Origin: Callaeas wilsoni
Lineage: Eukaryota > Chordata > Aves > Passeriformes > Callaeidae
NCBI GenBank assembly: GCA_013398955.1
Contig: VWPU01010190.1
Coordinates: 62,001 to 126,000 of the forward strand
DNA: 64,000 bases
Direction of reading: 5' to 3'
The translations under genes were made by a program, and so were the position numbers. Each line of letters opens with the position of its first letter. Within the stretch, counting starts at the first letter, position 1. The notes beneath the pieces are model-generated. The model was given only the letters and a program-made list of their open reading frames with translations. It did not search any database and had not been told where the DNA came from. Below, in pieces: positions 62,301-64,000 of this stretch.

Positions 62301-64000
62301 GGTGGAAAAGAAAATCTCAGTCTCTCAGAAATTCCTGTTGCAGAAGGTAACTTTATTCAATTCATAAATCCATATAGTAAAGATTTTTGCTTTGCCAATT
62401 ATCCAGATATTCATTTCACAGGAGATAATGAAGTATGTGGTAAATGTTTCAGCTGATCTGATTTTAACATTTCACCATTCGTGTGACAAAATGCCATACA
62501 TAAAATCTTACATCAGGTTTTTTATTGGCGTAAAAAAATGATACCTCAAAACATTATGCATGCTCATGGATGAGAGTCTAAAATCAAAACCCATAAAAGA
62601 TGTTATTGGAGGTTGTGTTTTTCATAAATGGCAGCTGTGCTCTCCTCCCATAATGTCACTGCCAAAGCAAAGCGAGATAATAAAACCCATTTTTCTTTGG
62701 CTTATTTTCTTCATAAATGATATAAAAAGAAGTCATACACTTATTACCTTACTGAAATGCTTTTTAGGATTTGATATTTGCAGAGAACTACAAAATGTCC
62801 TTCCTGTCTAAGACTCACAGTGGCAGACTGAAACGAATCCGCAGGCTTGTCTGCTTGTATTTGACTGTCAGACTGGATTATTTGCTTTCAATTCAAAATA
62901 TGCACATTGTAATGGAAACTGTAAGGGGGTGTAGTACATTATTGCCTACATCTTGCTCCAAAGCAGTTATGCAGAATAATTTTTAAAGTAGAAGAACAAA
63001 GCCCTATAATTCTAACGAGCACAATCTTACTACACAGTTAAATTTAGGCCAAAGAAAGCATTGTCATTTCAAAAAAAAATCAATGTATAAAACAGACAGG
63101 AATATGAGTGACAAGTGTCTATAAAATCAGCTTGGAAACAGCTAAATAAGTCTTCCTTCTCGGACTCTGAATTTCTACTTTGATCTTTGCAGAATATATA
63201 TAAAAATTTCTCCAGCCCTGGCTCATCTCACTGCATATTTGGTGCTGTATTTTCTATTTCTGTGCTATCACATAAAAATAGAAATTTTGCTTCAACTCTC
63301 TCAGGTCCTAACTGTTTTTTTTCTGATGAAATTTTATTCAGTGGGAATATACTACAGAGATGGAGCTCCCACAGCATTTGTAGCCCTTGAAATTTTTGTG
63401 TAGTTGCTCTAGAGAAATACTCAATTTCTGCTTCAGCATGGCCAAGGGTAAGAACTCAGTGAGCTCATGGAACTCGACAGAGCTCATTGTTGAGAGGGTC
63501 AAGTTCAGAGCAAGAAATCCTTCTGTTTATATAGTGTACAAGCATCATCTTACACTCATCCCCGTGGTTTTCTGGAGGGCCTTGTTCCTGGTAGCTCTTT
63601 ACTTTCTCACTGTTCTCCTTTCCAGCTTTTCTGACCTGATTTTCTCCCTTTTATGGTCCCATTCTTCTCATTCCTGGAGTTGAATGGGGCTGCAGAAAGA
63701 CTGAGTGCTGGATGGGAACTACATCAACAACTCTGACAGGGTTATTGCCTGGCTGTCTCTGCGAATGTCTTTTTTGATCTTTACTAACAAAGAAACTCAC
63801 TTAAACCGAGTTTAGTTCGCATTTCTGGTGAGCTGAAGCAGATGCATATTGTCCTCAGAGAGTTGTCTAAGTGACACCTGAGATGTGCATAAGATAAAGG
63901 ATTCATTTCACCGCTTCAGAAATCCACCCAAAAGTCATCTCGAGACTTTTAGATTTAAAACAATGTCAAAGAGGTTCTACAGCCACCTGGAGAAATCTTA

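Larger units (their letters stand above)
56005..64000. other. Intergenic sequence, possible conserved non-coding stretches
   Basis: No gene was recognised. AT-rich simple sequence occurs at about 59218-59345. The stretches 56560-57060 and 62280-62780 are non-repetitive and rich in TAAT, ATAAA and CAGCTG-type short motifs, which makes them candidates for conserved non-coding DNA, but this cannot be tested here. Confidence 0.5.

Noticed and set aside
1..64000. CRISPR arrays, operons, bacterial promoters, tRNA or rRNA genes
   Set aside because: The window is spliced vertebrate DNA; no regularly spaced repeats, cloverleaf sequences or rRNA motifs were seen.

Overview
The window is vertebrate nuclear DNA, most probably from a bird. 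Three things point there: the spliced 3' end of a DPP10 gene, a CR1 LINE 3' end of the avian type (about 55855-56004), and long terminal repeats whose TATA-to-AATAAA layout matches alpharetroviruses. The sequence is AT-rich and almost entirely non-coding. Apart from DPP10, I found no open reading frame that looks like a real gene.

Layout. Positions 1-7393 are the 3' part of a DPP10 intron and contain a 310-bp pure purine tract built on about 52 GGGA units. Seven exons on the + strand (7394-7588, 8864-8918, 12893-12992, 13736-13794, 13883-13955, 15536-15609, 17364-17501) encode the last 230 residues of DPP10 and its stop codon. Two LTRs lie antisense within its introns, at 10104-10483 (complete, with a 6-bp target-site duplication) and about 16208-16417. 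A 64-bp perfect tandem duplication sits at 11866-11994. The 3' UTR follows the stop codon.

From about 19.6 kb to the end, the window is gene-free. It holds an old CR1/L3-like LINE relic (about 32085-33455), three more LTR-like elements (about 38986-39512, 43075-43306 and 43730-44406, the last with a 5-bp target-site duplication), a pentanucleotide microsatellite (53918-54032) and the younger CR1 3' end. Some AT-rich stretches carry octamer or homeodomain motifs and could be conserved enhancers.

Function. DPP10 is a catalytically dead dipeptidyl-peptidase relative and an auxiliary subunit of Kv4 potassium channels. The piece seen here is the C-terminal alpha/beta-hydrolase domain. The serine nucleophile is replaced by glycine, while the Asp and His positions of the triad remain. 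I found no new biological system; the most noteworthy items are the LTRs, the tandem duplication and the candidate regulatory motif clusters.
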